Origin: Paraneptunicella aestuarii
GTDB lineage: Bacteria > Pseudomonadota > Gammaproteobacteria > Enterobacterales > Alteromonadaceae
Length of the DNA: 64,000 nt
Reading direction: 5' to 3'
Assembly (NCBI RefSeq): GCF_019900845.1
Contig: NZ_CP074570.1
Location: forward strand, 2,418,001 to 2,482,000
Below the pieces are notes generated by a model. It made no database searches, was not told the DNA's origin, and saw only the letters and a list, made by a program, of their open reading frames with translations. The position numbers and the translations under genes are program-made. Shown here piece by piece: positions 8,131-17,665 of the stretch (the first letter of the stretch is position 1; each line of letters begins with the position of its first letter).

Positions 8131-9605
8131 ACTCCTATTCATTTCCTTACCCAAAGGCGTCTGATTGTAATGCTCATGCCTTGGTATATGGCTCTACTAC
8201 ATTAACGTATTCTGATTTAAAAGAAGCCGTTGCAGAACGCGCTAACTGGTTGCAGGAAAACCAGATAGAGCGAGTGGCCATTGGCATGGATAATCATCTT
8301 GAATGGGTATTATTCGATCTGGCTTGCCTAACCAGCAATGTATGCTGTATTCCCCTGCCCGGTTATTTTACAGAAAGCCAAACCAACCACATTTTGATGG
8401 AAACCGGCACGTCATCAATATTGACGTTGAAACCCGAGCCCATTTTAAATAGAGCACTTTCCTGTGAAACGCCTTTTGATGGTGTATACCTGCAAAATGT
8501 GGAAATAGAACAAGTGGTTCACCTTCCTGAAGGAACACAGAAAATCACCTTTACCTCGGGTTCTACGGGCTCTCCCAAAGGTGTGTGTTTAAGTATTGAA
8601 AACCAGATTAACGTGGCTGAATCACTGAAAACGGTCACTGGATTATCACGCCCGGTATTTTTGAGCCTTCTTCCATTAGCGACTCTGCTTGAAAATGTAG
8701 CCGGTGTTTACGGTACGCTTATGGCTGGAGGAACCGTTGTTCTTGCTAATGAAAACGACAGAGGCTTTTCTGGAAGCAAACTGGTGTCACCCGAATCCAT
8801 GTTGGTATTGTTGAGTAAAACCAGCCCCAATGCCTTAAACCTGGTGCCAGAACTGTTGATGGTATTGCTTAATGCGTGTCAACAAGGATGGAAAGCGCCG
8901 GAGTCCTTACAGTTTATTGCCGTTGGCGGCAGCAAAGTCGATCCGAAACTGCTCACTGCCGCAGCGCAGTTAGGTTTACCGGTGTATCAGGGCTATGGGT
9001 TATCGGAATGCGCATCGGTTGTTGCTATCAATCATATTAATGATAACGACCTAAACAGCGTTGGGCAGATCCTGCCTCACCTGCAAGGTCATTGCCGTAT
9101 TGAAAACGGTGAGCTGGTCGTGAGCAATAATGTGTTCCTGGGCTACATTCATGATCCACAAACCTGGGCTCCTAAAGAGGTTCGAACTGGTGATCTGGCA
9201 TCCCTGGGGAGTGAAAACGAGAATCGCCTTTTTATTGAAGGGCGTAAAAAGAATCTCTTGATTAACTCATTTGGTCGAAACATTTCTCCGGAATGGCCTG
9301 AATCATTGTTACTGGCGACCGGACAGTTTCGACACGTAGTTGTATTTGGTGATGCCAAGCCTTTCTGTACGGCATTATTGGTTCCACTTAACCCTATGTT
9401 GACGGCTAGCGACTTAACGCCAGTGATGGCGGCGGTAAATGCTCAACTTCCTGATTATGCACAAATTCAAAAGTGGTTCATTGCTGACCAACCGCTTAGC
9501 AGTGGCAACGGACTATTAACGGCCAATATGAGGCCAAAACGAAACGCTATTTTTAACTATTTCTCGGCACAAATCGAAGAGCTATACAGCTCCCAACAAG
9601 CGTAA
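8127..9605 (+). CDS. AMP-forming acyl ligase (ANL superfamily)
   Basis: 492 residues with the ANL motifs: P-loop ITFTSGSTGSPKGV, the A5 region QGYGLSECASV, TGDLA, and the hinge GRKKNLLINSFGRNISP. It adenylates a carboxylate, most likely a fatty acid given the LC-acyl-CoA-ligase look, and passes it to CoA or a protein thiol. The usual C-terminal catalytic lysine region is short and ends near ANMRPKRN. It overlaps the gene before it by 4 nt, and the oxidase gene follows within 30 nt. In this operon it would activate the substrate handled by the oxidase and SDR (inference). Confidence 0.85.
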   Translation: MNSYSFPYPKASDCNAHALVYGSTTLTYSDLKEAVAERANWLQENQIERVAIGMDNHLEWVLFDLACLTSNVCCIPLPGYFTESQTNHILMETGTSSILTLKPEPILNRALSCETPFDGVYLQNVEIEQVVHLPEGTQKITFTSGSTGSPKGVCLSIENQINVAESLKTVTGLSRPVFLSLLPLATLLENVAGVYGTLMAGGTVVLANENDRGFSGSKLVSPESMLVLLSKTSPNALNLVPELLMVLLNACQQGWKAPESLQFIAVGGSKVDPKLLTAAAQLGLPVYQGYGLSECASVVAINHINDNDLNSVGQILPHLQGHCRIENGELVVSNNVFLGYIHDPQTWAPKEVRTGDLASLGSENENRLFIEGRKKNLLINSFGRNISPEWPESLLLATGQFRHVVVFGDAKPFCTALLVPLNPMLTASDLTPVMAAVNAQLPDYAQIQKWFIADQPLSSGNGLLTANMRPKRNAIFNYFSAQIEELYSSQQA

Positions 9606-9631
9606 CGCAGTTGGACTATGGAGAACGACAA

Positions 9632-10303
9632 ATGACTTTTTATTCTCAATTAGTAAATGCAACACTGAAAGAAAAAGAATACTTACGTTCATCAAGCATC
9701 GTACAACGTTGCTTTACGGGTGATATTTCTCTGGATGATTACGTGGCATTCCTGCAACAAGCCTATCATCACGTAAAACATACCGTTCCCCTATTAATGG
9801 CAACCGGTTCCAAAATCCCATTTGATAAAGAATGGCTACGTGAAGCCATTGGTGAATACATTGAAGAAGAAACCGGGCATCAGGAATGGATCTTGAACGA
9901 CATTGCAGCCTGCGGTTATGACAAAGAGCAAGTACGTCGCAGTCAACCGGCAATGGCAACCGAGCTGATGGTTTCCTATGCCTATGATTCGATCAATCGC
10001 ATTAGCCCATTGTGTTTCTTCGGCATGGTCTTTGTGCTGGAAGGTACAAGCATTGAGTTAGCTGACGCAGCTGCAAAGAGCATTGGTGACAAGTTAGCAT
10101 TACCGTCGAAAGCCTTTTCTTACCTGCGTTCACATGGTGCATTGGATCAAGAACATATCGTCTTTTTCCAATCCTTGATGGATCGCATTACGGATCCACA
10201 AGAGCAAGCCCTGATCATTCATAGCGCAAAAATGTTCTTCAAACTTTATGGTGATATTTTCCACGGCCTAACGACTGAACACGGCGTTAAATTGGCTGCC
10301 TAG
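9632..10303 (+). CDS. Haem-oxygenase-like diiron oxidase candidate (TenA/UndA fold)
   Basis: 223 residues from the ATG at 9632, with GGAG 8 nt upstream. All-helical, in the TenA / iron-containing redox enzyme superfamily. Potential metal ligands are placed as in haem-oxygenase-like diiron oxidases such as UndA and SznF: E80-x2-H83, E137 and H168-x3-D172-x2-H175; a further ligand from the first core helix may be H46 or H47. A TenA thiaminase would not be expected to keep the HxxxDxxH pattern. The family uses O2 to cleave, hydroxylate or desaturate small substrates, including fatty acids. An AMP ligase before it and an SDR after it suggest an activated fatty acid or amino acid substrate. Confidence 0.75.
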   Translation: MTFYSQLVNATLKEKEYLRSSSIVQRCFTGDISLDDYVAFLQQAYHHVKHTVPLLMATGSKIPFDKEWLREAIGEYIEEETGHQEWILNDIAACGYDKEQVRRSQPAMATELMVSYAYDSINRISPLCFFGMVFVLEGTSIELADAAAKSIGDKLALPSKAFSYLRSHGALDQEHIVFFQSLMDRITDPQEQALIIHSAKMFFKLYGDIFHGLTTEHGVKLAA

Positions 10304-10334
10304 TCACCTGTTACAGAATGAGCGGAGAAACGAA

Positions 10335-11153
10335 ATGAACTGGCAGAACATTAACTGTCTGTTAACTGGAGCCTCAGGAGGCATAGGGCAAGCCATCGCT
10401 TTTGAACTGGCGAGCCTTGGCGTTAACCTGACGCTAACAGGGCGCAATGAAATCAAGTTAAAAGACATGGTGCAGCAGTTATCCCTTGTCTCAGCAGGAA
10501 ATCATCGCTATGTGGTTGCCGATATTGCGCAAGCAGAACAAAGAGAAGCATTGATTCAGAAATTAAAAGGATCAGGTGGCATTAATATGGTGATCAATAA
10601 TGCTGGCGTGTCGAGCTTTGGTGAGTTTGACCAGCAAAAAGCCTCTGACATTCAGCAGCAAATTGAGTTGAATCTGACCATTCCCATGATGTTGATCCAC
10701 GGCTTATTGCCCGTGTTAAAGCAGCAACCAGAAGCCTATATTGTCAATGTGGGTTCCACCTTTGGCAGTATCGGGTTCCCCTGCTTTACCAGCTATTGTG
10801 CCAGCAAGTTTGGGTTAAGAGGATTTACCGAAGCCTTACAGCGAGAATTGGCAGATACCAAAGTCAAAACCCTGTATTTCGCGCCTCGTACCACAACCAC
10901 AAGCATTAACAGCCCAACGGTAGTGGCGATGAATCAGGCATTAGGAAACCATTCCGACACACCTGAACAGGTCGCTCGTAAACTGGTTAATCAACTACAG
11001 AGCGCTCGCGCCCGTGAATTTGTTGGTTGGCCGGAAAAACTGTTTGTTCGGGTTAACGGCTTTTTGCCAAAACTTGTCGACAACGCACTAATGAAAAAAC
11101 TACCTGTTATTAAGAAATTCGCCAATTTAACTACTGTGGAGAACCAATCATGA
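10335..11153 (+). CDS. Short-chain dehydrogenase/reductase
   Basis: 272 residues of classical SDR type: cofactor motif TGASGGIG at 10-17, NNAG at about 88-91, a serine in VGSTFGS, and the catalytic YCASK. The basic residue after the third strand (TGRNEIK) suggests NADPH. It follows the oxidase gene by about 30 nt with an AGCGGAG ribosome site, and its stop overlaps the start of the TPR gene by 4 nt. It would reduce or oxidise a carbonyl/alcohol in the pathway of this operon; the substrate cannot be read from sequence. Confidence 0.88.
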   Translation: MNWQNINCLLTGASGGIGQAIAFELASLGVNLTLTGRNEIKLKDMVQQLSLVSAGNHRYVVADIAQAEQREALIQKLKGSGGINMVINNAGVSSFGEFDQQKASDIQQQIELNLTIPMMLIHGLLPVLKQQPEAYIVNVGSTFGSIGFPCFTSYCASKFGLRGFTEALQRELADTKVKTLYFAPRTTTTSINSPTVVAMNQALGNHSDTPEQVARKLVNQLQSARAREFVGWPEKLFVRVNGFLPKLVDNALMKKLPVIKKFANLTTVENQS

Positions 11154-11815
11154 AACCACTTATCGCTTTAACTTGTGCATTGGCTCTATATGTACCATTA
11201 AGCCAGGCCGACATGCCACAAACACCTCAAGCGACCACTTCAATGTCGACGCTTTTGGATATTCAACATAACTGGGCCAAAGCCAACTATCAGTTACGTG
11301 ACGATGCTCAGGTTGCCGCTTTTGAAGCCTTGCTGAAAGATGCCAAAGCCTTATCTGACAGCGATCCACTTAAAGCTGAAAGCTGGATTTGGTTGGGTAT
11401 CACTCAGTCTACCTTTGCCGGCGTAAAAGGCGGATTAGGTGCCTTGTCACTAGCCGAAGATGCAAAAAAATCATTAGAGAAAGCTCTGGAAATCAACCCG
11501 GATGCGTTACAAGGCTCAGCCTATACAAGTCTGGGGACGCTGTATCATAAAGTTCCGGGCTGGCCGATTGGCTTTGGTAGTGACAAAACCGCGAAAGAAA
11601 TGCTGCAAAAGGCACTAGAGATTAACCCGGAAGGTATTGACCCTAACTATTTCTACGGTGAGTTCTTGTACGACAAACACAAATACAAAGCCGCTAAAAA
11701 ATACTTACTGAAAGCGCAAAATGCCCAAAGCCGTCCAGATCGCCCTGTTGCTGACAGCGGTCGTCAGCAGGAAATTAAGGATTTGCTGGCTAAAATTGAA
11801 CGTAAGCTGGATTAA
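11150..11815 (+). CDS. Exported TPR protein
   Basis: 221 residues with a signal peptide (MKPLIALTCALALYVPLSQA) and at least two TPR-like units (AKKSLEKALEINPDALQGSA and AKEMLQKALEINPEGIDPNY), each with the PDA/PEG turn. It looks like the TatT/TRAP-associated TPR group. It is the last gene before a strong terminator at 11847 and overlaps the SDR gene by 4 nt, so it belongs to the same operon. It would act in the periplasm, perhaps as a lipid- or protein-binding partner of the product (inference). Confidence 0.7.
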   Translation: MKPLIALTCALALYVPLSQADMPQTPQATTSMSTLLDIQHNWAKANYQLRDDAQVAAFEALLKDAKALSDSDPLKAESWIWLGITQSTFAGVKGGLGALSLAEDAKKSLEKALEINPDALQGSAYTSLGTLYHKVPGWPIGFGSDKTAKEMLQKALEINPEGIDPNYFYGEFLYDKHKYKAAKKYLLKAQNAQSRPDRPVADSGRQQEIKDLLAKIERKLD

Positions 11816-11846
11816 TCCTCTTACTGTATCGATATGATGAAATAGC

Positions 11847-11873
11847 AAAAAGCCCGTACAAAACGGGCTTTTT
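11847..11873. terminator. Bidirectional intrinsic terminator
   Basis: An 11-bp inverted repeat (AAAAAGCCCGT / ACGGGCTTTTT) with a 5-nt loop, T-rich on both strands, sits between the convergent TPR and chemoreceptor genes and can end transcription from either side. Confidence 0.9.
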
Positions 11874-11893
11874 CAATTTATTTGTGCAGCGTT

Positions 11894-12976
11894 CTAGCCT
11901 GCCAATGAATCCAAAAGCTTCATCACTTCCTGGCTTGCTTTTTCCATAGCAAGCAGATTACGTATGCCTTCATCCTTATGACCTTGCTGAATTTGCTTAA
12001 TCGCTTCAACGCCTGAGCGGTGAACTTCAGCATGAGGTCTATCCAGGTCTCTATAAGATTTGTTTTGGGCAAAACGCTGGCGACCACCATTGTTGTACCA
12101 TTTTCCTAATCGGCATGAGGTGTGGTCGGCAAATTCTCCGACCGATTTATTGCTCAGCCCATAAACAACGGAATACACATCGGTTTTCCATACAATGTGA
12201 TCCAGTTTAACGGTTTGAATAAAGGTTCTTAAGGAAGAATCCGAAATGGTTCCTTTCATGGAATTACAATAGGACACCATCGAATCATATTGAGAATTTA
12301 GCTGGCTAACGCCAACTGATAAGGTGTCATTGTTACTTTTAAGATCGCCAACGGCGCCAACGGCTTCTTTGGTGGAGCCGATAATACTGGTCACCAAATC
12401 AGACACTTCACTTGCCGATTTATTGGTTTCATTCGCCAATGAGCGCACTTCATCGGCAACCACACTAAAACCTCTACCTGCATCCCCTGCTCTGGCGGCT
12501 TCAATGGCAGCGTTTAATGCTAACAAGTTGGTTTGATCTGAAATGCTGGTGATGGTGGTTACGAAGGTGTTGATACTATCAGCAGTATTGGAAAGTCCGG
12601 AAATACTGGTAGTCATCCCTTCCATTTTGGTGCTCATGCCATTCATGGAAGACACAATTTCATTGAGAGAGCGAGAGGAAACGTCGAAAAGTTCATTTAT
12701 AGAGGAAATGGCTTCACTTTCTTTACTGATGCGCTCATAAGCATCCAATACCGTTTGCCTGACCCCTTCAACCTGGTTGAGAGAATCAATCATGCACTGT
12801 ACCAGCATATTATCGTAAGTTTTATCGACCGATTGTTCTTGTAACAATAATTCCAGTTTCAGTTCTTCGTTCTCGGCTTTAACACTTTCAAGCTCATTTT
12901 CCAGTTCAATAATACGTTGATTTAGACGCTGATTATCTGACTCTGAACCTTTGTATTTTGAGGATAGTACAAACAT
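11894..12976 (-). CDS. Soluble methyl-accepting chemotaxis protein with CZB domain
   Basis: 360 residues without membrane spans. Residues 5-60 are a predicted coiled coil. The signalling domain follows, with the receptor hairpin tip around [22 protein letters not shown]-terminal CZB (chemoreceptor zinc-binding) domain shows its pattern HIVWK, CRLGKWY, then two further His (RPHAEVH). CZB domains bind zinc and respond to hypochlorous acid or zinc in characterised proteins. This is a cytoplasmic receptor. It is transcribed alone and converges on the TPR operon at a shared terminator. Confidence 0.9.
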   Translation of the reverse strand: MFVLSSKYKGSESDNQRLNQRIIELENELESVKAENEELKLELLLQEQSVDKTYDNMLVQCMIDSLNQVEGVRQTVLDAYERISKESEAISSINELFDVSSRSLNEIVSSMNGMSTKMEGMTTSISGLSNTADSINTFVTTITSISDQTNLLALNAAIEAARAGDAGRGFSVVADEVRSLANETNKSASEVSDLVTSIIGSTKEAVGAVGDLKSNNDTLSVGVSQLNSQYDSMVSYCNSMKGTISDSSLRTFIQTVKLDHIVWKTDVYSVVYGLSNKSVGEFADHTSCRLGKWYNNGGRQRFAQNKSYRDLDRPHAEVHRSGVEAIKQIQQGHKDEGIRNLLAMEKASQEVMKLLDSLAG

Positions 12977-13120
12977 TAATTAGACCTTTCGCTATCACAT
13001 CGCCTAAGTTACCGCAGTTTGAACGATGTTGACTTAGTGATAAAAATTCGCCGGGTATTATTCCACTCTCAAGCGTCACCTGTCGATAATTAACTGGATA
13101 AATGCTGCAATAAATAAAAC

Positions 13121-16100
13121 TCAGGTTTCAGATTTATTTTCGCTTATTGCTTTTGAGCAGGAATGCAGATCTATTTTTCCATTAGGTAAGGTGGGTATCG
13201 TCTTAAAAATATAGATCTGCTCAGGAATCATAAAACTCGGCAAACGAGCGGCTAGCTCCCGCCTTACATGCTCTTCCACCAATATTGTATCGGCTGAATC
13301 TGATGGCTGAATGTAAGCAACAACAAATCCTTCCGATTCAGTAGCCGAATCAAGCTTCACCACTTTGGCAATTTGCACAATGGATAATTTCATTAAATGA
13401 GCTTCTATTTCATCCAGCTCTAATCTATGCCCATTAATTTTTACTTGATGATCGCTGCGACCACAAAATTCTATATTGCCATTTCGTCGTCTGGCTAAAT
13501 CCCCCGTGCGATACATGCGCTCAAATCCCGCGCTTTGGGAAAAGGGATTGGCAATAAAGCAACGGTCTGTCATCGCTGGTAAGTTTTGATATTCCCGGGC
13601 TAAACAGCAACCTGACACATACACCTCACCAATAACGCCATCAGGTAATAATTTTAAATTCTGATCCAGAATATAAAGCTGGATATTGGCAATCGGTGTT
13701 CCAATAGGCACAACCGCTCTGTCTGGTACAGAATGGCTAGCCTGGAGAGAGTTTCCAAGGACTAATCGTTGAGGAATTGGGTCGTTTTCTATGATTTCTG
13801 ACGCAATCTGAAGTTGATCGTTCAATACCGCTAATAAATCCTCATATCGAGTCAGTGGATTAATAGGCACAACGCGAAAAACGGTAATCTTCTCTTCGCC
13901 ATAGCGCTTATGCAATATACGCGTTTTCGAGACAAAGGTTTCACCACGCAAGAATTGTTGTGTCTGGATGTCATCTGTCGCAGCACTAATCTGAGCATTT
14001 TCGGAGGCAGAATAAGGCTTCTTGTTCTGATTATCCTCAATACTGGTCGCTGTATTTCGTAATGCTTTAGGAATATAACGGTAGTTAATAATGTTTAAAT
14101 CGTTCTCGCCGACCAGTTCAAAAGCGTCTGATTGCTCGATCAATTCACGAAAATAAGCCGTCTTTTCCATGCTCTGACTCAACATCCAGGAATAGCCTTG
14201 GTGTGAGAACAGGTGCAATGAGGCGTGAAGCATCAAGGAAGCGGCGGGTCGAGAACCTTCCAACGTAAATTGGCCTAAATCAAAACTACCTGATGCGGCC
14301 TGATAATCGGCATGAGTGGTAACAGCAAAGACACTTTGCGGATCCTTAAACAAACACAAGCTAATCCCTTGAGCCAGATACAGCTGCTTATGAGCACAGA
14401 AGGTAATGGTGTCGGCGTGCTCAATGCCATTGAGCTTAAATCGATAATCGTCTGAAAAAACAAATGCCCCTCCCCAAGCAGCATCAACATGGAAATGAAT
14501 ATCGTGCTGTTGGGCGATTTGAGCCATTTCGGGTAGAGGATCGATCGTGCCGGTTTCGGTTGCACCCGCAATACCGATGATGGCGATAATAAACTGTTTA
14601 TTCTCTCTGCATTGCTGGATCTGCGCTTGTAGCTCGGCGGTTTTAATGCGTTGCTGCTCATCCTGCTCGATCAGGATCAGGTTGTTCTCGCCCAAGCCTA
14701 ACAAACCAACGGTTTTCTTAATGGAATAATGGGCTAATCGCGATACAAGAATAACCGCTTTCTTATAACCCAAAGACAGCAACGCTTCGTTTGCGCCAAT
14801 TTGCTGTAATTGAGCTTTATTGATGCCTTGCGCGATAAGCCCTTTATTGCGAGCACAATACAGCGCAGTGATATTGGCAAGTGAGCCTCCGCTGGTCACA
14901 ATACCAAACATATTGTGAGGATCCTGAACTCGCTCACGATAATAAGCATTCTCATCATTGAAGAATAATTTGTGCAGCATTGCCATCACTTGTCGTTCCA
15001 TCAAGGTCAGGCTTTTTGAGGTTTCGACTTTAACCACATTCTGGTTAGCCTGGCTTATAAAGCGGCTAAATTCGGGAATGAAATTAGGAAGCGCCGATGT
15101 CATGTGACCAATGTATTTCTTGGATGAAACATTGATCATATAAGGAAACAGATCTTGCTGTAACTGTTGAAAATAGGCTTCAAAATCTTTGGGATGCGCC
15201 GGCAATTCAACCTGTGAAAATTTCTCTTTCAGCTCTTCCAAAGGCACATTAGGTTGAGTGATCTTCTCTCCCTGATAATGGGACAATTCGGTTTTGCCTA
15301 GTTGAGAATAAGCATTTTTAAACGTTCTGGCTCCGGGAATCGAATCCTGTTCTTGCTGAAAGTATTTCAGCACTCCCATGTATTCCGGGTACTGCGCGTG
15401 GTACAGCGTTACGTCAGCACCGGTCTCAGTGGAGCCATAAACATTGACCAACTCCACTTTACCCTGAAAATACCAATGAAATTCATCAACTAAATGCTGA
15501 AACAAAGGCTCTCCACTACTAAAAACCATCTTCAATGCACGTAAGAAATGATTATTCTCGTGGGCAAGCATTGCCTGTAGTTGTGAAGGTATTAATGTAA
15601 TGCGTTGAATAGAATAAGAACGGATCGCCTCAAGTAATGGAGATGCTCTATTCTCTTTTGAATCCAGCATAACCAAAGTGCTACCAGAAACCAGAGGTTG
15701 TAACACTTCGGCAATATGATCGATGAAGCTAATGCTGGTTTTACCGGCAAATACAGTATGTTTATCCGCAGGGAATTGTTCTTGAAACCACATCAAGCGA
15801 TTAATAATACTGTCGTGAGTTCCGACAACGCCTTTAGGTACACCTGTTGAACCGGATGTGTACATTACATACGCTGGTAAACCGGAAGCATTCGCGATAG
15901 CCGGAAGCTGCGAAGGCATACCATCTAAATTGGAAATTATTGAGGGTGAATCCAGGGTAATGAAAGAAACATCATGGGACTTAAATACATTGCGAGTTGA
16001 TTGCTCATTAATGACGTATTTCAGCGCGGAGTCACCCACCATAAAATCCAAGCGTTGTGATGGATACTCAGGATCCAGAGGCACATATTGAGCCCCGCAT

Positions 16101-17665
16101 TTGAATATCGCCAGCATCGCAATAAGGACGTTAGGGCTATATTGCAAGCACACTCCAACGCGATCCGATTTCCCTGAACCTTTATCAGCATCTAGTCCAA
16201 CGCCCATAGAAAGCAAATAATTAGCGAGCCGGTTAGCCTGTTCGTTCAAATCCCGATAGCTAAGCCGGATAACATCACCATTATTATCACGCCAAATTAC
16301 AGCATCATTGTTCGCGTAACGTTGAGCTATTTTGTCTATCTGGGCGAGCAATTCATTTTCAGCACTAAAATACTCGGGTTTCTCGAACATGTTATTGGTT
16401 AATAACGACTGGCGATGCTCTTCTGAAAGCAAGGAATAACAGAATATATCGTTGCCCGGATTACGAATAGTTTGTAGCAACAATTCGCTGAATGAATTGC
16501 AAAACTGATGAATGGTTTTCAGATTAAACAAATTGGCATCATAGCCCCAGTGCCATGAGTATTCTGTTTTACTCTCTGCTTTTTGCTTCGATTCGTTCTT
16601 GGCGTTGTCCTTCTCTGTGTTGGTGCTCTCATTTTTAGCGCGTATTGTCGCAGACAGGTTTAATTCCAACTCCACATTATGAAAATGCGTCGAAATATCA
16701 TTAAAAGTTTCGAAATCACTCGAAAAGTCAAAATTTCCAATTTGATTAATTACTGAGATGTTCAAAGAACAAGCTTTATGACCACTGTTCAGTAATGAAT
16801 TTGGGGTTAATTCATGCTCAAATAGCGCTTCTTTCAACTGCTTTTGAACTTGAGCAAGCAATGCTAAATAAGAAGAACTATCTTCTGCGTTCACACATAA
16901 AAAGAAGGGCTGACTATTTGAAGAATTGGAAATAGTCACTTTAAGTAATGCCTGCCGACGCAGAGTGTATCTGATTAGCCAAACTGAAAAAGTGGTGAGA
17001 ACATGCACAACATCTGAAAATGGCTCAAGTGATAGAGGCAATAACGTTCGTTCTTGTGCTTTTGCTTTTAATTCTGGTTTTAGCTCAGAAAGTGCGACAC
17101 TTAGCTCGTCAGGAAAATCAGGCACGGTTTCAAGCATAAATGACTTTTGTTTTGCCTGCTTTGGCTTGTCGTAGGGTAAGCCGACATTTGTGGTTAAGAA
17201 TCGCTTGATAAACGCTTCAAGATTACCTTGCTTTCTACGATTACGTTCCAACCAGTAACGGTTAATGCTTGATATATCTTCGCTATAGGGCAACATGATG
17301 GGAAAACAGCATTCAGGATATTGGCTTTGCAACCTGGTTTCCAACTCCCAAACAAGGTTCGTCAATTCCGTTGATCCTGAAGAAGAATATTGATTCCTGT
17401 TTATTTCTTGTGCTTCCAATGCTGGAGAAATTAACAGCAAAATCTCCCCTTGAGCTGTGCCTTCTACCACTTCAACGGCTTGAACTGAGTCTATAAATGG
17501 TTCGGAACTTAAAAGCTGAATCAATTCATCTACAGAGATGCCCTGCTCCTTCATCGCATTATTCATGCGGCAGTGCGAAATAATAAAATCGCTGGATATA
17601 GGTTTTAAAGATGCAATGACGGAAGAACGAGGCGATGACTTCGCCTCAATTTGCTTGTTTGACAT
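13121..17665 (-). CDS. NRPS-like adenylation domain interrupted by a PanP-like aspartate decarboxylase
   Basis: 1514 residues. 1-215 unassigned; 215-420 resembles the C-terminal lobe of a condensation domain, without HHxxxDG. 430-757 is the adenylation core, with P-loop YTSGSTGVPKG near 602-612 and YGSTETG at 743-749. 758-1300 is a complete group II PLP decarboxylase most like PanP/TIGR03799: IGHMTSALP, HVDAAWGGA at 1059-1067, PLP lysine K1093 in AHKQ, TLEGSRP. 1301-1505 resumes the adenylation domain (YRTGDLARR, GRSDHQVKINGHRLEL, LPNGKIDL with K1497). No carrier domain (GGxS) follows. Code residues aligned to PheA 235/236/301/330/331 are I648, D649, S716, A750, D751, beta-alanine-like. One chain may therefore make beta-alanine from aspartate and adenylate it. 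Single-gene unit; a terminator separates it from the ligase gene upstream. Confidence 0.85.
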   Translation of the reverse strand: MSNKQIEAKSSPRSSVIASLKPISSDFIISHCRMNNAMKEQGISVDELIQLLSSEPFIDSVQAVEVVEGTAQGEILLLISPALEAQEINRNQYSSSGSTELTNLVWELETRLQSQYPECCFPIMLPYSEDISSINRYWLERNRRKQGNLEAFIKRFLTTNVGLPYDKPKQAKQKSFMLETVPDFPDELSVALSELKPELKAKAQERTLLPLSLEPFSDVVHVLTTFSVWLIRYTLRRQALLKVTISNSSNSQPFFLCVNAEDSSSYLALLAQVQKQLKEALFEHELTPNSLLNSGHKACSLNISVINQIGNFDFSSDFETFNDISTHFHNVELELNLSATIRAKNESTNTEKDNAKNESKQKAESKTEYSWHWGYDANLFNLKTIHQFCNSFSELLLQTIRNPGNDIFCYSLLSEEHRQSLLTNNMFEKPEYFSAENELLAQIDKIAQRYANNDAVIWRDNNGDVIRLSYRDLNEQANRLANYLLSMGVGLDADKGSGKSDRVGVCLQYSPNVLIAMLAIFKCGAQYVPLDPEYPSQRLDFMVGDSALKYVINEQSTRNVFKSHDVSFITLDSPSIISNLDGMPSQLPAIANASGLPAYVMYTSGSTGVPKGVVGTHDSIINRLMWFQEQFPADKHTVFAGKTSISFIDHIAEVLQPLVSGSTLVMLDSKENRASPLLEAIRSYSIQRITLIPSQLQAMLAHENNHFLRALKMVFSSGEPLFQHLVDEFHWYFQGKVELVNVYGSTETGADVTLYHAQYPEYMGVLKYFQQEQDSIPGARTFKNAYSQLGKTELSHYQGEKITQPNVPLEELKEKFSQVELPAHPKDFEAYFQQLQQDLFPYMINVSSKKYIGHMTSALPNFIPEFSRFISQANQNVVKVETSKSLTLMERQVMAMLHKLFFNDENAYYRERVQDPHNMFGIVTSGGSLANITALYCARNKGLIAQGINKAQLQQIGANEALLSLGYKKAVILVSRLAHYSIKKTVGLLGLGENNLILIEQDEQQRIKTAELQAQIQQCRENKQFIIAIIGIAGATETGTIDPLPEMAQIAQQHDIHFHVDAAWGGAFVFSDDYRFKLNGIEHADTITFCAHKQLYLAQGISLCLFKDPQSVFAVTTHADYQAASGSFDLGQFTLEGSRPAASLMLHASLHLFSHQGYSWMLSQSMEKTAYFRELIEQSDAFELVGENDLNIINYRYIPKALRNTATSIEDNQNKKPYSASENAQISAATDDIQTQQFLRGETFVSKTRILHKRYGEEKITVFRVVPINPLTRYEDLLAVLNDQLQIASEIIENDPIPQRLVLGNSLQASHSVPDRAVVPIGTPIANIQLYILDQNLKLLPDGVIGEVYVSGCCLAREYQNLPAMTDRCFIANPFSQSAGFERMYRTGDLARRRNGNIEFCGRSDHQVKINGHRLELDEIEAHLMKLSIVQIAKVVKLDSATESEGFVVAYIQPSDSADTILVEEHVRRELAARLPSFMIPEQIYIFKTIPTLPNGKIDLHSCSKAISENKSET

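Noticed and set aside
9632..10303. Annotation as TenA thiaminase or TenA-type transcription regulator.
   Set aside because: The metal-ligand pattern ExxH / E / HxxxDxxH and the ligase-SDR context fit a diiron oxidase better, and no thiamine genes are near.
14275..14661. 128-codon minus-strand frame inside the NRPS-decarboxylase gene.
   Set aside because: It overlaps the decarboxylase domain in another frame and has no start signal; the main frame carries all PLP motifs.
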